Source: Larix kaempferi (lineage: Eukaryota; Streptophyta; Pinopsida; Pinales; Pinaceae). Taken from it: DNA of 64,000 nucleotides. Where the stretch lies: positions 4,154,001 to 4,218,000 of the forward strand of contig BSBM01000442.1 in the NCBI GenBank assembly GCA_027924585.1. The letters are read 5' to 3'. A model generated the notes under the pieces. That model saw nothing but the letters and a program-made list of their open reading frames with translations. It did not search any database and was not told where the DNA came from. Below, in pieces: positions 33,860-44,790 of the stretch; the first letter of the stretch is position 1; every line of letters starts with the position of its first letter. A program made the translations under genes and the position numbers.

Positions 33860-34930
33860 GTCTGCCAGAAAATCTTGTTTCTCAACAGAAAATTTTTCAT
33901 GAAGTATTCCTGGAAATCGCGGAACGATTTGATAAAGCCTCGCAGTGGCGGAAGCCTTTTGTTTAAACATCTCGGGAAGGACTTAGAAACTTTCTGAAAA
34001 AGTCATGGAACTTAAGAAGGAAGCTCTGCAGAATCATTCAGCTTTTGCTCCCGAAACAGTGGGAGTTAATCGCGTAAACCTTCCGAAAAAAGACTTAGAA
34101 AATTTCGTCTGAAAGCCGCGGAAGCCATTGGACAATTCTTTCTGAAACGACGGAGCTATTCGTCAAAACCTTCCGCAGCTATGGAGGGATTCGGGTTTTC
34201 TTCCCGAAACGGTGGAAGCCATTTAGCATAAGCTTTCCGAAAAGGACTTAAATTTTTTGAAAGTTTGTGAAACGCACCAAGGAAACTCCGTGGAACCATA
34301 CAGCTTTGTCTCCCGAAATTGCGGAGTCTTTCGGGCTATCCTCCCGCGGTGGCGGAAGCCATTCACATAAGCCTCTCGAAAAAAGTCTTTGAAATTATTA
34401 TGGGGAAGTTGCGGAAGCACTCGAGTTTTCCTCCCGAAACGATGGGCGCCATTCGCCAAATCTCCCCGAAACTTTGAAAAGAACTTAGAATTTTTCTTTG
34501 AAATTTGCAGAATCCTTTGAACTTTTCCACCTGAAACTTGCGGAAGCTATCCGTCAAATCCTTCCGCAACTGCGGAAACCTTCGCGTTTTCATCCCGAAG
34601 CCTCTCCGAGAGAACTTTGCGGAACCATTCGGGTTTTCCTTCCGCGATTGCGGAATCCTTTTGCGGGATCCTTCACCATATCTTTCCAAAGCCGAGCGAG
34701 GACTTGAAAACTTTTGAAAGTTGCCCACCAAGAGAATTCGCTCATTCCTCCCGAAACAGCGGAAGCTTCCGCGTTATCCATCCGAAAGATTTGAGCTTTG
34801 CGGAACGTTTAGATTTCCCTTCTGTGTCGCTGAAGCCTTTTGCGGGAGCCATTCTCCATTGTCCCCCGAAATGGCAGAAGCTTTCGCCATGTCTTCCCGC
34901 AATGGCGGAGGGAATTCACAAGTCAGTCCC
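33860..34930. repeat. CTTCCG/CGGAAG-rich degenerate array in the 5' LTR
   Basis: About 18 imperfect segments of 50-65 bp built from GCGGAAGCC, TTCCGAAA and CTCCCGAAAC, with complementary TTCCG and CGGAA words alternating. The matching block in the other LTR is about 47805-48900. It lies just upstream of the TATA-like box at 35049, so it may act as promoter or enhancer; that is inference. Confidence 0.65.
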
Positions 34931-35048
34931 GCGGGTGGCGGTCACGCACGCAAATCGAGATGGCTTGATATGACGGCGAAGTACCAGTATTAAAGCCGCA
35001 TTTTAATGGGCCACCCACCGTATTAAGACCTCGCATGTGCCTCGTCCA

Positions 35049-35058
35049 TTTAAATAAA
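35049..35058 (+). promoter_or_regulatory. TATA-like box of the LTR-borne gene, 5' LTR
   Basis: TTTAAATAAA in a locally GC-richer context, about 130 bp upstream of the proposed splice donor and preceding a pyrimidine-rich leader. Conserved at 48994-49003 in the 3' LTR. Confidence 0.4.
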
Positions 35059-35191
35059 CAGTGGGGGGCTCGAGCCAAACACATTGTTATTTTTCGATTG
35101 GCAAATCTGTTGGACGCCGCGCAACCGCTCCATCTCAACTCGCTCGTCCACGTACTCGTCCACCTCATTCGGCTATCTTCATCATTTCCAG

Positions 35192-35984
35192 GTAGGATTC
35201 TAACCGTCAAATTTTGTCTTTCACGCGTCAGATCACCTTTGGGTGTTCTTCTTTTTCAAAGACGATAGGAATTGGTTGGATTTTGACAGGCAAAATGCCC
35301 GTCATGGGCTATTTTGCCCGTCAAACAGTTTAAATTTCATTGTTCCGTCATATAAAATAGAGGAATTGTAAAACATTTGCATAGTGGGTAAAGACCGTCA
35401 ATTTGGACGGATAGATTGTTTCCAAAATTCCTCCCGGGGCCGTATACTTCGTTATTTTAAAACCACCGAAGCCCCATGGAATTTTCGTGTCCCCAGCCGA
35501 AAGCGAAAGCTTTAGCCACCCAGGTTTTTTCATAAAGCTTAGTCCTGGCCAATCACTACCCCGTTTAAATCCTAAGCATGGCCATAGAACTTCACGTCAT
35601 AATGCAATAAATAAACCCTGGCGGCCGGCCGAGCCCCTCGCCTGTTTATCAGCGCGGAGAGCCATCTCTGGCTTAGTTTTTTATCAACCCCTGCTAACCG
35701 GCCATCCGCCTTTTAACTAGAATGAAGGACACCTTCTCCCCTGGCAGCTGGGCCGAGAGCAAGTTGCTTCCGCAACACACCTATCCTTTCGAGAGCATTC
35801 CGAACCTTGTCCCTTTAAAGAATTATAATGTTTAAATTTAGATTGGAGTGGTGTATTTGCTTCCTAAAATGTAGCTTCAGATTTTGGTTTTATCTCATTC
35901 ACATATTAAAACGATGATGATCTCTGTTAAAATATCGAAGTATGTTGCTCAATTTCATAATGACTTGTATGTGGTTGCTATCAG
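35192..35984 (+). other. Proposed 5' leader intron of the LTR-borne gene, 5' LTR
   Basis: Donor CCAG|GTAGGA at 35192; acceptor TTGCTATCAG|GG ending at 35984, 12 bases before the ATG. Length 793 bp, AT-rich near the 3' end, with no continuous reading frame. The 3' LTR has the same sites and the same length (49137-49929). Confidence 0.45.
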
Positions 35985-35996
35985 GGATAAGTCAAA

Positions 35997-38900
35997 ATGC
36001 CAAAAGGTGGTAAGAAGAAGGCTAAAATGATAGAAACGAAGCCTACGCAACTTAAAACTGAGACCACACTCTAGGATACTAGGTGCACCACCGGTGTTCC
36101 TCTAGAAATCCGCTGGGGTGACATTTACAGAATGATCCGAGACCAGGATATCCCGGACATGTTGCTAGAAGAGGGGCAGATTTATCTCAATATCAAAGCC
36201 TCAGGCATAACTAGAGCTGCTACCCGCCTTGAACTATTCCCCTGTGCTGAAGTAATCGGATGGATACTCCAACATGCCGATGCGGAGTCAAGGGTGATAA
36301 ATGACAGCAGGAAAGTAGCCATTGCCTCATTCCACCCAGCATACATTGCCGCAGCCTATAAATTTCCCCGCTCCCAGCGAGCTCTGACTGATGAATGGTT
36401 GGGAAAAATGAACAATGTTGAGATGGCCAAAAAGCTACTAGTAGCATGCAAGAATTTGAGAAAGAAAGGAAATGACGAATATGACGTACAGAATCTGAGA
36501 CCTCCTTTCAGATTGATCGCCTTGATGCTGTGCAGAATCTTCGGCATGCCCGATGGCACCATGTACAAGATTCAGTGGGTCCCTATCATCCACTTCGTGG
36601 CATTTAAAGGAACTGTGTTTGACTGGGCCACTCTCCTGTCAGATAGTTTGGCCTCAATGATAGCTGCTGCTAGAGAAGGACTAGCCTTGAAGAAGGCTGA
36701 ATTTTTCATGTCCTCATATCTGATTGATTGTATTTTGGCCAAGGTGGACTTCCCCAAATTGGGCTGCACACGGGATAAGGCAACCACCCCGGTTTATACC
36801 GCTTTCAGGATGATGTGGGCCCATAATTACAAACCTAGCTACAAACTCATCTATGAGGGGTTCATCATGCCCCTATATGAGAAGATATTCAAGGAGGAGC
36901 CCAACTGCCTATCAGAGAACGCCGTGGAAGTCCTTGAGAATTATGGGGATTTTTACTTTTCAGAGCAAGGCACCTACCTCAGAATGTTTGGAGGGACTAA
37001 AGCTCCATACATTTTGCCGCAATATGGCACAAATTATGTGGTCCTTAAGGAATCAGTAAGACAAATCTTCCTGGATGGAATTGGAGCAATGCTCCACAAA
37101 TAGCATAAGGCTTCCTTTCCCCCTCTACCTTTCTGCATAGGTGTTTACATGTTCTCGGGGGTTGCCTCAGCCGAAGAGTTCATTCAGGAGCTGAAATCCT
37201 TCCACTTCGGTGAGGTGATCTTCCACAGGAATGACAGGAAGGGAAAAGTGGCCGAGTACTGTAAGGAAATCTATGCTCATTTTGAGTACTCTCACTACCC
37301 CGATGCCGAGGAAGAGGCATTCAGAGGCATCGGCAACATGGCTGAGCTGCGGATCTGTCGCCAAGGCACTGGAGCAAGCTCTAGCTCAACCAAGGTCCAA
37401 AGGACCAGCCAGCAGAAGGAGAAAGAAGCTGATGATGCCCGAGCTCAGATTAAGAGAGGAAGTAAGGTTAATCCAAGAGGATGAGGAAGCCAGGTTACTC
37501 CAGGAGGCTGAAGAAGCCAGGTTGTAGCAAGAAGCTGAAGTGGAAAGAATGCACCAAGAAGCCGAAAGTGAGAGGCAGCAGAAAGGAGATGAAGGTCAGC
37601 CACAAGTTGAAGGAGGGGAAGGAGGACAGGAAGCTGAACGGAAAGCGGAAGAAGAGCTGAAAGCAGAGGAAGATGCCCAAGAAAGTGGGTCCGGTGTCCA
37701 AGACATGGAAATAGACGCACCTCAAGAAGGTGGCTCTGGCACCCAAAATGTGGGAGCAGATCCAGCTCAGGGAGTCCGGACCCCACCAGCTGAAGAAGAA
37801 ATAGACATTATGGACCTCCCAATTGTCCCGTACACTCCATCGGGAAAACATACGGTGTCCAGGTGGAATGAATTTGTCTATGATAAGAAAAGGAAAGCAA
37901 TGGTCCTCAAATCAGAAGAGAGGATCAAAAGTCTCTTCCAGGAGGACATCATTACCCACCGGGAGGTCACTGTAATGCGGAATACAGATAAAGATCCCTT
38001 TGCTATGGCATCCGCAGTTGTAGAAACAGCAAAATCATCACTGGACAATGTAGGTGTTATAGTCAGAGAAAATGAATTGACAAAAAAGAGAGCTCGTACG
38101 CTACAACAGACTATGGCTAATGAGAAAGCCTATAGATATCTTGTTCCTAACAAGTATAATTTCTTATACGCCGAGCATAAAGAGATGTCAGACAAATATA
38201 ACCGGTTAGAGGAAGAGAAGGAGCAGCTATCAGTCCTGATGATGATTGAAGAAGCAGAAAAGAATGATGCAGTAGCCAGAGTGTCCCAGCTTGAAACAGA
38301 GATGCAGGCATTAGCTGAGCAATTAGAGCAAGCTGAGAGTAGAACGATGGATATATCTCCCTTCCATGAGCTGTCCTTCAGCATCCTGAAGCAAATGCAT
38401 GACACTCAGGAGCTAATCACTAATGAAGTTTGCAAGCTCAAAGCCATGGTGGTCAGGTTAAAAGAAATTAATGCGGAGGCCCATAGGCTCAAAGCCAAGC
38501 ATACCCGTGTCAAGGCAAATATCCTGAGCCAGATAGAATGGCGAGAAGGAAAGGGGGATTTCCCCACACATCTCCCATTCAAATCTGTGGAGGGTTTTAA
38601 TGAAGATGTGGCCCTTTTGGACTTTTGTAGAAACTGTGGTAGTAAGCTAATAGCCAGTGTGCAAGGGACAAGGGATAGGATCAACGGTTTGTATCAAAGG
38701 ATCCAGTGAGTGCATGACAGGTGCAAATTGAATTTCCCACAATCTCTCGATGACTTCCCGGATGAAGAACAACTCTTGGCTGAACTAAAGGAAGAACTAG
38801 GCATCCAAACTGAATATGTTAAGAATATTGATGTCCTAGCAATTGACGACCTCCAACATTATATTGGAATGTCATCAGTCCACAGCCACTTGCTTAAAGA

Positions 38901-39309
38901 AGTGCATCAAGCTACAGTAACGGAAGTTCAAGGCATCGGAGCAGAGCTTAGAAAAAATGTGACTTCACAGAAAATCCTGCTCCCTGCTCCTGCAAACATA
39001 GTCATAAGGGACACGGGTATATGGTGTAGTTACATAGCAGAGGAGGAGAAGAAAGCAGCATCAGTAGCAGGAGCAACAACAAATCCAGAATCTTCTCTCC
39101 CAGCAGCCATTCCAGTAGCAACAGTGAGCTCGGTTCCCTCTTCCCTAGCAGTGGCAGATATTCTAGCCAGTTCGATTCCTTCTTCCCAAGCTGCAGCAGC
39201 AGTTCCAGTGAGCTCGAGTGCCTCTCTTCAGGCACCATCGGCATCAGCAGCAGCAGCAACAGTTGAATATAGTGCTGCTCCTCCAAATGAAACACACGCA
39301 CAAGAATGA
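35997..39309 (+). pseudogene. LTR-borne long reading frame, 5' LTR copy
   Basis: The start ATG at 35997 (MPKGGKKKAK, basic) follows the proposed splice acceptor. Breaks are stops at 36073-36075 and 37101-37103, a frameshift near 37455, a stop at 37524-37526 and a TGA at 38707-38709. Open parts are 36132-37103, 37149-37484, 37540-38709 and 38710-39309. The protein would have a helical N-terminal domain of about 350 residues (PPFRLIALMLCRIFGMPDGT, KAEFFMSSYLIDCILAKVDF), Glu/Arg-rich coiled coil, an acidic linker, a second long coiled coil and an Ala/Ser/Pro-rich tail. There are no membrane segments or signal peptide and no enzyme motif. I do not recognise the family; a distant link to plant transposon-associated proteins is possible. 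Confidence 0.75.
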
Positions 39310-39519
39310 CAACACAATATTAGAACATTATTTCTGTTATTTTTGTATTTGGCTCTCAGATGTGTAAAGCGTAGAAGCTATGGGACAGCTGTCCCTATTT
39401 TTTTTTAAATAATTTCTGTAAAAGAAAGGGAATCACATTTTTGTATGTTATAGGAGAGAATTTTCTGTAGATGACAAGTGTAAAAGGGCAGGTGGCAGCC
39501 CAAAGGGCATTTTTGTAAT

Positions 39520-39527
39520 TATAAATA
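39520..39527 (+). promoter_or_regulatory. Second TATA box in the LTR (probable retroelement promoter)
   Basis: TATAAATA, a canonical plant TATA box, 211 bp after the end of the long frame and about 107 bp before the AATAAA. If transcription starts about 30 bp downstream, U3 would be about 5.8 kb and include the whole passenger gene. The 3' LTR copy is at 53477-53484. Confidence 0.5.
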
Positions 39528-39626
39528 GAAGCTAGGAAGAATATGAAGAGGACTTTTTTGCAGGGAATCATTTTTTAAAACCTGTACGAGCTATCCTGTA
39601 TTGGTTCTAAGAAAATCAAGTTTTCT

Positions 39627-39632
39627 AATAAA
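39627..39632 (+). terminator. Polyadenylation signal AATAAA, 5' LTR
   Basis: AATAAA within CTAATAAAAGCC, about 318 bp after the long frame. It could end both the passenger transcript and, in the 3' LTR, the genomic transcript. Confidence 0.45.
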
Positions 39633-39789
39633 AGCCTAGAGATGGACGTTTTGCATGGGAACGAAAGATGGATGTGTATTGGACTATTCTGGTGACTTCC
39701 ATACTGTAATGTGAGATCTTTCTTGTTATCTGAACTATTTCTTTGCAACAAATGATTTTGCTTCTTGTTGTGCAAACGATTTCTCCGTT

Positions 39790-40240
39790 TCATGAGCAGT
39801 GAATGTGTTTTATATTAAATCAGAAGCTATCTTCTGATATCTTTATCTTTGCTGTAGCTTTCTCTTTCTGATTTAATGGCTATCCATTTTTTCTTTAAGA
39901 TAACTCCTATAGCTCATTGTTCATGCCTTTAAATTTGCTCCTTGCAGGGATCATTAGATTTCTTTCAGTTTGTTTTAGAATTAGATCTGTTTCTTTCATT
40001 CTTTCCATCTAGATTAGATAGTTTTGCTTCTTTCTTTGATGAGTAATGAAATGTGTCATTTACAATGAGAAGCTATCTTCTGAGATCTTTTATCTGGATG
40101 TAGTTTTATCTTTAAGATTCAATGGCTGTCTGTTCTTTCTTTAAGGATAACTCTTACAGCTCATTGCTCACACTTTAAATACATCCCTTGCAGGGATAGG
40201 TAGATTTACTTCAGTTTTAGACTTAGATCTGTTTTAGTTA
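39790..40240 (+). repeat. Two-copy 246-bp duplication in U5
   Basis: GAAGCTATCTTCTGA occurs at 39823 and 40069. The following segments (TTCTTTAAGATAACTC, TTGCAGGGAT, AGATCTGTTT) repeat with the same spacing at lower identity. The other LTR has the same pair at about 53750-54190, so it predates insertion. Confidence 0.65.
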
Positions 40241-40477
40241 TGCATTCAGATCAAATATAAATTAGGCACTTGCATCTCATTAAAAAACATAAAATCTAAA
40301 GAAAGGTGGATCGGGCCATAACCGGTACAATCAGAATTAAACTCCAAACCCACGGTTGCCGGAACCGCTAACCGGATGGATTCCCTATACCAAACGGTAG
40401 ATAATCTAATTGGGATTATCTATCAGGGAGAATCCCTTTCTGATTGATGCTACGATATCCGAGGCATCAACAGTTTT

Positions 40478-40494
40478 TGGCGCTAGAAGGAGGG
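40478..40494 (+). other. Primer binding site of the giant-LTR element
   Basis: TGGCGCTAGAAGGAGGG begins five bases after the LTR end. TGGCGC-type sites are common in Tat and Athila group elements; I do not assign the primer tRNA. Confidence 0.6.
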
Positions 40495-40505
40495 CCTGAA
40501 AGTGC

Positions 40506-42161
40506 ATGGCTGATAGAGGAAAATATCCCACTGCCATAGATGACACTGAAAACCCGCTTAAAGAAAGCATTTCAAACAGCCCAGATCTTGAATTATTAAA
40601 TCAAGAATGCCTCATTTATGATCTTGAGCCTCAGGAAGCTTTATACGGTGTCCCTTTTACAGAAATAGAGGATTTGAGAAGACATACCAGATCCTACGTT
40701 AGGCAACTAGGTGGTTTAAACGCTGTGAATTTTCTCCCTAAGAAAACTACCCCTCGAAAAGAGCCACAATATACCTGAGATTCGATTCTTGTTCAAAGTT
40801 TTGAAGAACTTGTAAATTTGACTTTGGAAGAAATTTCAGACACTCTTAACAAGGCAGATCTTGAAAACTCAGAAAAAATTTCAGACCAAGAAAACCTTGA
40901 AGAACCAATTACTCCAAAGAGTACTCCCCAGGATTCACCATACAATTCTCTGCCAGAGTCTCCACATCCAAACATGACTGTACCTGCTTGGAGAGCAAGG
41001 GGAGCGCTGAACCTAGCTGGACCATTCCATAATATTCCTAAAAACCCAGAAAAGTTTTTGCCTAAGTTTGATCCAGGGAAAGCCATTTCGGCGGAAGACC
41101 ATCTCAAGACTTTTTACTTAGCTCTGAACCTTTTGAACGCACAACATGAAGACGTAGTCTGCAGGTTGTTTCCATATACATTCGAGCCAAAAGTATCATC
41201 CTGGTACTTTAGCCTACAACCCAGCTCGATCTCTAGTTGGGATGAATTTGAAAACTATTTTCTAAAGAAATACGGAAACCAAAATACTGTGGCAACACTT
41301 ATGAAAGAACTCTTATCCATGAGAATGGAAAAGAAAGAAAAGGTTCAAGACTTTAATCAAAGATTCACAATGCTGTTAAATAACTTCAGTGAAGCTAATA
41401 AACCAGCAGAGGAATCCCTGATTGAATACTATACAACAGCTCTTGAAGGACCAATATTAATGTTCGTAAAAAGATCCAAGAAAAATACCTTGATAGAGAA
41501 CTTTGAGGAAGCTAGAAAGGTAGATGAAGAAGCTGATAGAATCGCTAAACGTGCCTTAGATGTAGAACCAAAACCAGCAGCTAGCAAAAAACCTTTGCTG
41601 CTCACTAGAGGTAAAGAAGAGCCATCTACAGACATGGAAAATGTAGTCAAGATGATGTAGAAATTATCTAATAAAATCGTAGATCTCGAGAAAGACAAAG
41701 CTGCTAGCACATCTAGGAAACCTTTCAAGCCATTTTATAAAAGAAGCGAAGACGGTGATCAAACTCATCCACCAATGAATACTTCTCCGGTCTTAAACTT
41801 GAACGAAATTGGGATGGAAAATTTCTGCACTTTTCATCAAGAACCACATTCGGAAAAGAGCTTCCCGCAATGGATTAATTCCATGAGCTTAGTCATGAAC
41901 CAAATGCTAGATTCACAGATCCCAGACCAAGATGATTCTCTAGAGGAATCGAACCCTGAGTTAGAGGAACCAACCTCGGACACTACTATGGTGCTATGGG
42001 ATTGGGTACCTATGACTGAATTAGCAGAAGCGGATCCCATAGATATCTCTCCCTCTACCGTAAACGTTGTTACTCGCAGCAAAGGCCCAATTGCTGATCC
42101 TATGCCAAGCGCAGCTCCTCATAAGCCTAAAGTTTCAAAAGAACCCCTAGGAGGCACATAA
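40506..42161 (+). pseudogene. Gag of the giant-LTR element
   Basis: One frame of 551 codons from an ATG only 33 bases after the LTR, with in-frame stops TGA at 40776-40778 and TAG at 41658-41660. The central part is a retrotransposon Gag domain: WYFSLQPSSISSWDEFENYF, LKKYGNQNTVATLMKELLSM, KVQDFNQRFTMLLNNF and ESLIEYYTTALEGPI. Near the C-terminus FCTFHQEPHSEKSF resembles the single zinc knuckle of Tat Gags with Phe at the last Cys position. The end is acidic, with repeated SNPELEEP-type words. It overlaps the pol frame by about 31 bases. Confidence 0.88.
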
Positions 42162-42479
42162 CAATTATCCCACCACAACCAAAAGTCATCCGAACAGCGA
42201 CCAAGCAGCCAAGCGCTGACACCATAGTTCAGCTACCTAAGGTCACAACAAGTAAAGCAGATCAGCGAACTCGAGTTGGGAACGAATCTGACATAGGATA
42301 CGATATTATCGAAGATATCAAGAAGGTCAAAGCAAATGTGTCAATATTTGACATGTGCAGCTTGCCCCATCAACGAAACAAACTGCTGCATGTTCTACAA
42401 CCCCAGATCAGCACTCCATTAACGGATTCTCAAGACAATCCCGAAATTAATGAGGCTAGCATCGGTGGGAAATCTAAAT

Positions 42480-42860
42480 CTCAAACATTGACGTTCCTAT
42501 TGACTTTTGAAATTTTTAATCACAATGTTCACAACTGCTTGGTAGATTCTGGAGCATCCTCAAACGTTATGCCACTATCAATTTGTAAAAAGATTAACGG
42601 GCAGCCTGTTCCATCTCCAGCTCAAATTATCCAATTAGATAGGACTGCTGTCAAAGTAATTGGGGAGATGAAAGACATTCTCATTAGATTATCCGCTGAC
42701 CCTAGAGTCTGTCAATTCATTGACATAATGGTGGTCGATATTCCTGAAGCCTATGGGCTGATTTTAAGTAGGGATTGGTCTACCAAGCTGAGTGGCTACT
42801 TTGCTACTGATTGGTCCCACCTATGGCTTCCTTATCAGAACAGGCAGAATCAGATTAAAG
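42480..42860 (+). other. Retropepsin domain
   Basis: NCLVDSGASSNVMPLSICKK, with the catalytic Asp codon at 42545-42547 in a DSG context. Downstream VVDIPEAYGLILSRDWSTKL is the second hydrophobic segment typical of Tat-type proteases. Upstream, VSIFDMCSLPHQRNKLL is a linker that often precedes this protease. Confidence 0.85.
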
Positions 42861-43116
42861 TTCTTAGGGAACCTCATATGAAGCAAAACGTAACTCAGTT
42901 AGAAGAAAAAAATGAGGCCGTAGCTTTCTCATCCTCGGTTCTGGGGAATTATTTCTTAGAAATGGATCCGGGTAATTATCAGTCTGAAGCCATTAGCCAT
43001 GAATCAGATAAACAGTCCGATCTCCTTCATTTCTCTCGGACTGATGATGTTGATTGTAACATAGTCAATTTAGTTACTAACATAGATCACAAAGAAACTA
43101 ACTTAGTTGAATCTAA

Positions 43117-43515
43117 AGATATCTTTTGGACATTATACTTTGATGGTTCTAAAACTCTGGAAGGATCCGGAGCCAGTTGTGTTCTAATGGATCCAAAAAG
43201 AAACAAGTATTTTTTGTCTTGTAGATTAGAATTCGATTGTACTAACAACACAGCAGAATATGAAGCTTTGGTACATGGATTAAAGAAATCCATTGGCTTA
43301 AATGTTAAGTACCTGAAGGTCTTGGGTGAATCCGAGATAGTTGTAAGACAGGTAAGGGACACCATTCATTGTCTCTCACCTCACTTGAAGGGTTATTAGG
43401 CTGAGGTATGGGATTTAATTATGCATTTTGACGCTTTCAATATAAAATCAATTCCTAGATTGCAAAATTCTGCAGCTGATTTGTTAGCAACATCTGCTTC
43501 TAGATTGGTGCCATC
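43117..43515 (+). other. Additional RNase H domain located before the reverse transcriptase
   Basis: WTLYFDGSKTLEGSGASCVL (first acid, Asp codon 43142-43144), CTNNTAEYEALVHGLKKSIG (Glu codon 43256-43258), KVLGESEIVVRQV (Glu at 43328-43330 where relatives have Asp), and PRLQNSAADLLATSAS (Asp codon 43478-43480). This is the plant/archaeal-like type I RNase H pattern found as an extra domain in Tat-group elements. A stop at 43397-43399 lies within it. Its position between protease and RT is unlike the usual place after the native RNase H. Confidence 0.85.
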
Positions 43516-43849
43516 AAATAATAAATGCTCAATTGAATTGATTTTCAGGCCTTCCGTTCCCGATAACATCACAAACTTCAGAGTCTTCGACGATGATGAA
43601 CAAATTATCAGCTTTCTAACAAACAAAGATAGCTTCCAAGGAGCTGCGATAGATGAAGAAAAGCATGATGCTGATTTGAAGAAGAAGGATGAGGAGAAAG
43701 GAAATTTCATCCCCAAAGGGGTAAGATCCCTCGGAATGCTATTCGATCTTCAAAATAAGTTCAAAAGGCTAGCTAATACCAAAACTAACAGCTCATCAAT
43801 GCAACATGAGTTAGTTAATTTGGGTACCGAGACAGAACCAAAATTTGTC

Positions 43850-44790
43850 AACCTTGGCAAATGTTGTCCACCAGGAGAAAGAGACAGGTTCATCAAATTG
43901 TTTAAACAATACAAGGATGTTTTCGCATGGACCTATGAAGATCTAAAGACGTATGACGTCCGCATTATTCAGCATGTTATACCAATGAAAGCGGGTGTCA
44001 AGCGATTTCAACAGCAGTTAAGAAGAATGCATCCCACTCTAGAACCGCTGATCCAAAAGGAATTAAAGAAGCTCCTGGACGCTAAGATAATCTTTAAGGT
44101 CCAGCATTCCGAATGGGTTTCAAACCTGGTTCCCGTAAGAAAGAAGTAAGGAGAGATAAGGCTATGTGTAGATTTCAGAAATTTAAACAAACCTTCGGAT
44201 AAAGACAACTACCCCGTCCCTTCAATGGAACAAATCCTTCAAATGGTGTCAGGATCCAAATTGTTTTCTCTCCTCGATGGTTTCTCTAGCTACAATCAAG
44301 TGTTAGTAGCCGAAGAAGATCGTCTTAAGACTACTTTCCGAACTAAGTGGGGAACTTTCTCATACAGAAGGATGCCATTTGGTCTGATAAACGCAGGAGC
44401 TACATTCCAAAGGGCAATGGATATTGCCTTCCGAGGATTGGGTGGAAAATGCGTGGTTGTATACTTAGATGATGTTATAGTATTTTCAAAGAAAAGGGAA
44501 GATCATTCTGTTCATCTAAAGCATATTTTTGATCGCTGTCGGAAATATGGTATTTCCTTGAATCCCAAGAAGAGCGTATTTGCTGTTCCTGAAGGTAAGC
44601 TCTTGGGTCATATCATCACCAAAGGGGGAGTGTCAATTGATCAAGAAAGAGTCCAAGCCGTTAATAAGATTCCAATGCCTTACAACAAGAAATCTATGCA
44701 GTCTTTTATGGGCACCATCAATTTTGTTTGCAGATTTGTTCCGGATTTCGCGCAAATTGTTAAGCCACTGCAACAGATGGTTAAACAAAG
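43850..44790 (+). other. Reverse transcriptase domain
   Basis: RLFKQYKDVFAW-like entry, PVRKK then a stop (44147-44149) and GEIRLCVDFRNLNK. FSLLDGFSSYNQV (with Gly where many have Lys), RRMPFGLINAGATFQRAMD and VVVYLDDVIVFSK follow, the YLDD at 44462-44473, then LLGHIITKGGVSID. All seven RT blocks can be located. Confidence 0.9.

Larger units (their letters stand above)
33717..40472 (+). repeat. 5' LTR of the giant-LTR element (6,756 bp)
   Basis: Contents in order: a terminal palindrome, a CTTCCG/CGGAAG-rich array, a TATA-like box, a short exon and 793-bp intron, a long reading frame, a second TATA box, a polyadenylation signal, a 246-bp duplication and the end. Typical plant LTRs are 0.3-2 kb; even Tat-group LTRs of 4-6 kb are usually not coding. 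Confidence 0.95.

Noticed and set aside
39002-39301. Leu-rich antisense frame (also 52958-53257)
   Set aside because: Shadow of the Ala/Ser-rich C-terminus of the plus-strand frame.
35997-39309. Envelope protein of an errantivirus-like element
   Set aside because: No signal peptide, transmembrane segment or cleavage site; it is coiled-coil rich and lies in the LTR, not after pol.
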